A stretch of 64,000 nt of DNA. It comes from Arbacia lixula (lineage: Eukaryota > Echinodermata > Echinoidea > Arbacioida > Arbaciidae). Positions 61,672 through 64,000 of this stretch are shown here, one piece after another (within the stretch, counting starts at the first letter, position 1; each line of letters opens with the position of its first letter). The position numbers and the translations under genes were made by a program. Below the pieces are notes generated by a model that was not told where the DNA came from, did not search any database, and saw nothing but the letters and a program-made list of their open reading frames with translations. Location: positions 12,519,395 through 12,583,394 of the forward strand of contig OZ022577.1 in NCBI GenBank assembly GCA_963669155.1, given 5' to 3'.

Positions 61672-64000
61672 CTGGTAGGGAACGGCTTGGGTCAAGGCGT
61701 CAAAACACATCACTTTGGGGTTTTTCAATTTATGATGTTCATTTATGAAGGTTTCGAAAAGTGCATTATAAATTACAAAGTCCCTACATTATTTGAGAGT
61801 CTAAATTCAAAGGACACTTCACAGTTGTAGCTACAGCTTGGAAAAGAGGGCAATGTAGCAAATTTCCATGTCATACTCCAACCAACACAAATCAATTCCT
61901 TCAGTCATTTTCAACTTTTAACATTCAATGCATGCTGTTTAATAAAAACAATGTTTACAGGTTGTTCATACTACATAACATGAACTCTGGCTACACATAC
62001 ACATTAAAAAGGAAGTCAGGACTTGGCAAAAGTGATTCCATACAGGTGTCAGAATATTCATGAAGGAGGATGGGCTTTGTCTGAGAAATGTCTTGGAATG
62101 GGCACCTTCTCAGGCTCTCATCTATCCACCATCTGCAATTCCTTCCAGACAACCATGGTGGGAAATCATCTTCACTGGGGAGAAAGCTGTGACTAAGTGT
62201 TAAATGGGGTATCCCTTATTCATACAGAGATAATTTCAGAACGCCCCTCTCCCTCCATTTTACATGTGCTGCATGAAACATATTCATGGATGAGCTGGAA
62301 GGTGTCAAGATTCATTATTGAGAAAGTGCGGTTGTGACATTACTGCCATGGATGGCCAAACAAAAGCATTCATTAAATGTCCACTGAATTCAAACCAAAG
62401 CCAACCTAATCCTTCCCCTTAATCTTAATAACAATTTACAATGTGATCACAAATCTTCCTCATTGATTTCAATATAGCTAGTCCAACTACATGTACATCA
62501 TTCCATTTGATGCAACAAATATTACAAAAGTGGTGCTGTAATTCTATACAGCACCATCTGCAAAAGAGTTATGTGGAGAAATTCTTTTCACTATTTGCCA
62601 AAATGATATCCCCACAGGAGTATATAATCCAAATAGCAAATACTTCTTCCCTTTCACCATCCTCACACTAGGGGCACTGATTATTCACTGGACACAAATA
62701 TTTGCTATTCTTTGGTTTCAGATGAATGGAAGATCGGATGTGATAGTCGCACTTATAAAAGTGGACACTCCACAATCATCAAGGATGCAGTAAATTGAAC
62801 AAAAGTAACCGCAGTGTAATTTAACCAAAATTGATCATTTTAATCACCCTCCTTGATATAAATAATTTTGTTTCGATATCACTACCCATGTCAATACTAA
62901 AAGTTTCCTTCAACCACATTCCTAAAATTCCTCTGAACCAGTGAAATATCTAAATGAGTACAATCTAAATCACACAGCACACTTCATGTACACAATGGAC
63001 AAAAATGCATTATCACTAAGCAGATTCAAATAGTGTTACTCCACCTAAATACACTGCATAAATCTATATTCATAGTCGACTAATAGACCAGTGCCACTGT
63101 TACAATACTTTATATAGCAGATACATTTCAATTGCATGCATACAAAGTACACACTGGCTGCACATCACATGTTGCTATGTCTGGCAAGCCTCAGGTAATT
63201 ATTTTGTCATAACTTGCAACTTTAGAGAAGAGAGTGTGCAGTATGGTTTTGCATGTGGTAATAAAAACTTGTTGCAAAATGGCAGCTCACATGCACTAGT
63301 GTGACAAAGCAAGTGATGTGTGCACACAAATATTGCAAAAAAAACAATTGCATATTGCGCATATTGTATGTTTTTGCCTAAAAACTTTGCACTTGGCGTG
63401 TATTAGTATATTCATGTTTATTGTTGTTATATTCATTCTGTACAAGCACTTGATATTTTTTACATGCACCTCTTTGCTTTCAGTAATTGGTCTAAATAGT
63501 ATTGCGCATCTTTTTAAACTACCCGGTATGCTACATGATGCTGCGATCAAAATTAATTCAATAAAGCTCCCATACTGTATCACCCATTTCAAACAAATAC
63601 CTACATGTATGCCTACATGCTGTATATACAATCTACCTACTTGTAAATTCTGTTGACCAATAGATCTTATGGGTCAATGCCATACACACACACACACACA
63701 CTCAGGCTGTCACATTAATCAACAACCACTAGCCGCTCGCCACTGCAGAGGAAAGTTCATCCATGTTTAATGCCATTCCACTTCACTGACCCTCCCTCGC
63801 AGGAAAGTTGCAAGCAGCCAAACCCATTTTCATTTCCCCCATCCCTATCAAGCTAACGGCAGAATTTGGATGAGCTATGCCTATGTATACAGGGATTGCT
63901 ATAATTATGTATAGTAAACACTGTATGCATTTTGATTGCACTAACAAGTAGTTTGACAAAAAGCTACCAGATGCTAGACTACATGTATGATATACAGTAT
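61672..64000. other. EMAP upstream intron (right edge)
   Basis: No exon with EMAP N-terminal features (coiled coil, basic Ser/Thr region) is recognised, so the intron before the HELP exon appears to exceed 2.3 kb. AT-rich; a short (CA)n run is at about 63683-63702. Confidence 0.45.

Overview
The window is animal (eukaryotic) DNA. Its genes are split into many short exons with GT-AG introns, introns are dense with DNA transposons and microsatellites, and long open frames are almost absent outside exons. The gene content (a fibropellin/Notch-like EGF-repeat membrane protein, an EMAP/EML microtubule-associated protein, a clan-3 cytochrome P450 and a divergent homeobox gene) and the richness in small DNA elements suggest a marine deuterostome, most likely an echinoderm such as a sea urchin. 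The species assignment is an inference. Exon boundaries below were built by hand from splice signals, reading phase and family motifs.

Layout. (1) 1-19740, plus strand: the 3' part of a large single-pass membrane receptor gene. Sixteen EGF-like exons (658-12626, all phase 1-1) are followed by four two-exon cysteine modules resembling the N-terminal half of a VWC domain (13091-16274), a 7-nt microexon (16817-16823), a SEA-like juxtamembrane region, one transmembrane helix (about 18650-18718) and a short cytoplasmic tail ending in an NPF motif (stop at 19740). The 5' end lies left of the window. (2) 21876-23533, plus strand: a two-exon gene for a divergent PRD-like homeodomain protein with a lysine-rich C-terminus. 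(3) 26415-43972, minus strand: a complete 13-exon P450 of 537 codons. Its final intron contains a decayed 5.6-kb PIF/Harbinger transposon. Other introns hold a broken hAT-like transposase, a LINE 3' end, a SINE-like insertion with an 18-bp target duplication, and two fold-back elements on either side of a 53-nt exon. (4) 48702-61671, minus strand: fourteen exons of an EMAP/EML protein, from the HELP motif to the stop codon. Its 5' exons lie beyond the right edge.

The four genes have no evident functional link. They encode a cell-surface protein, a transcription factor, a microsomal monooxygenase and a cytoskeletal protein. I see no gene-cluster-type undescribed system. The most unusual material is the domain order and 7-nt microexon of the EGF receptor, the unassigned homeobox protein, and the way mobile elements occupy P450 and EMAP introns without breaking their reading frames.
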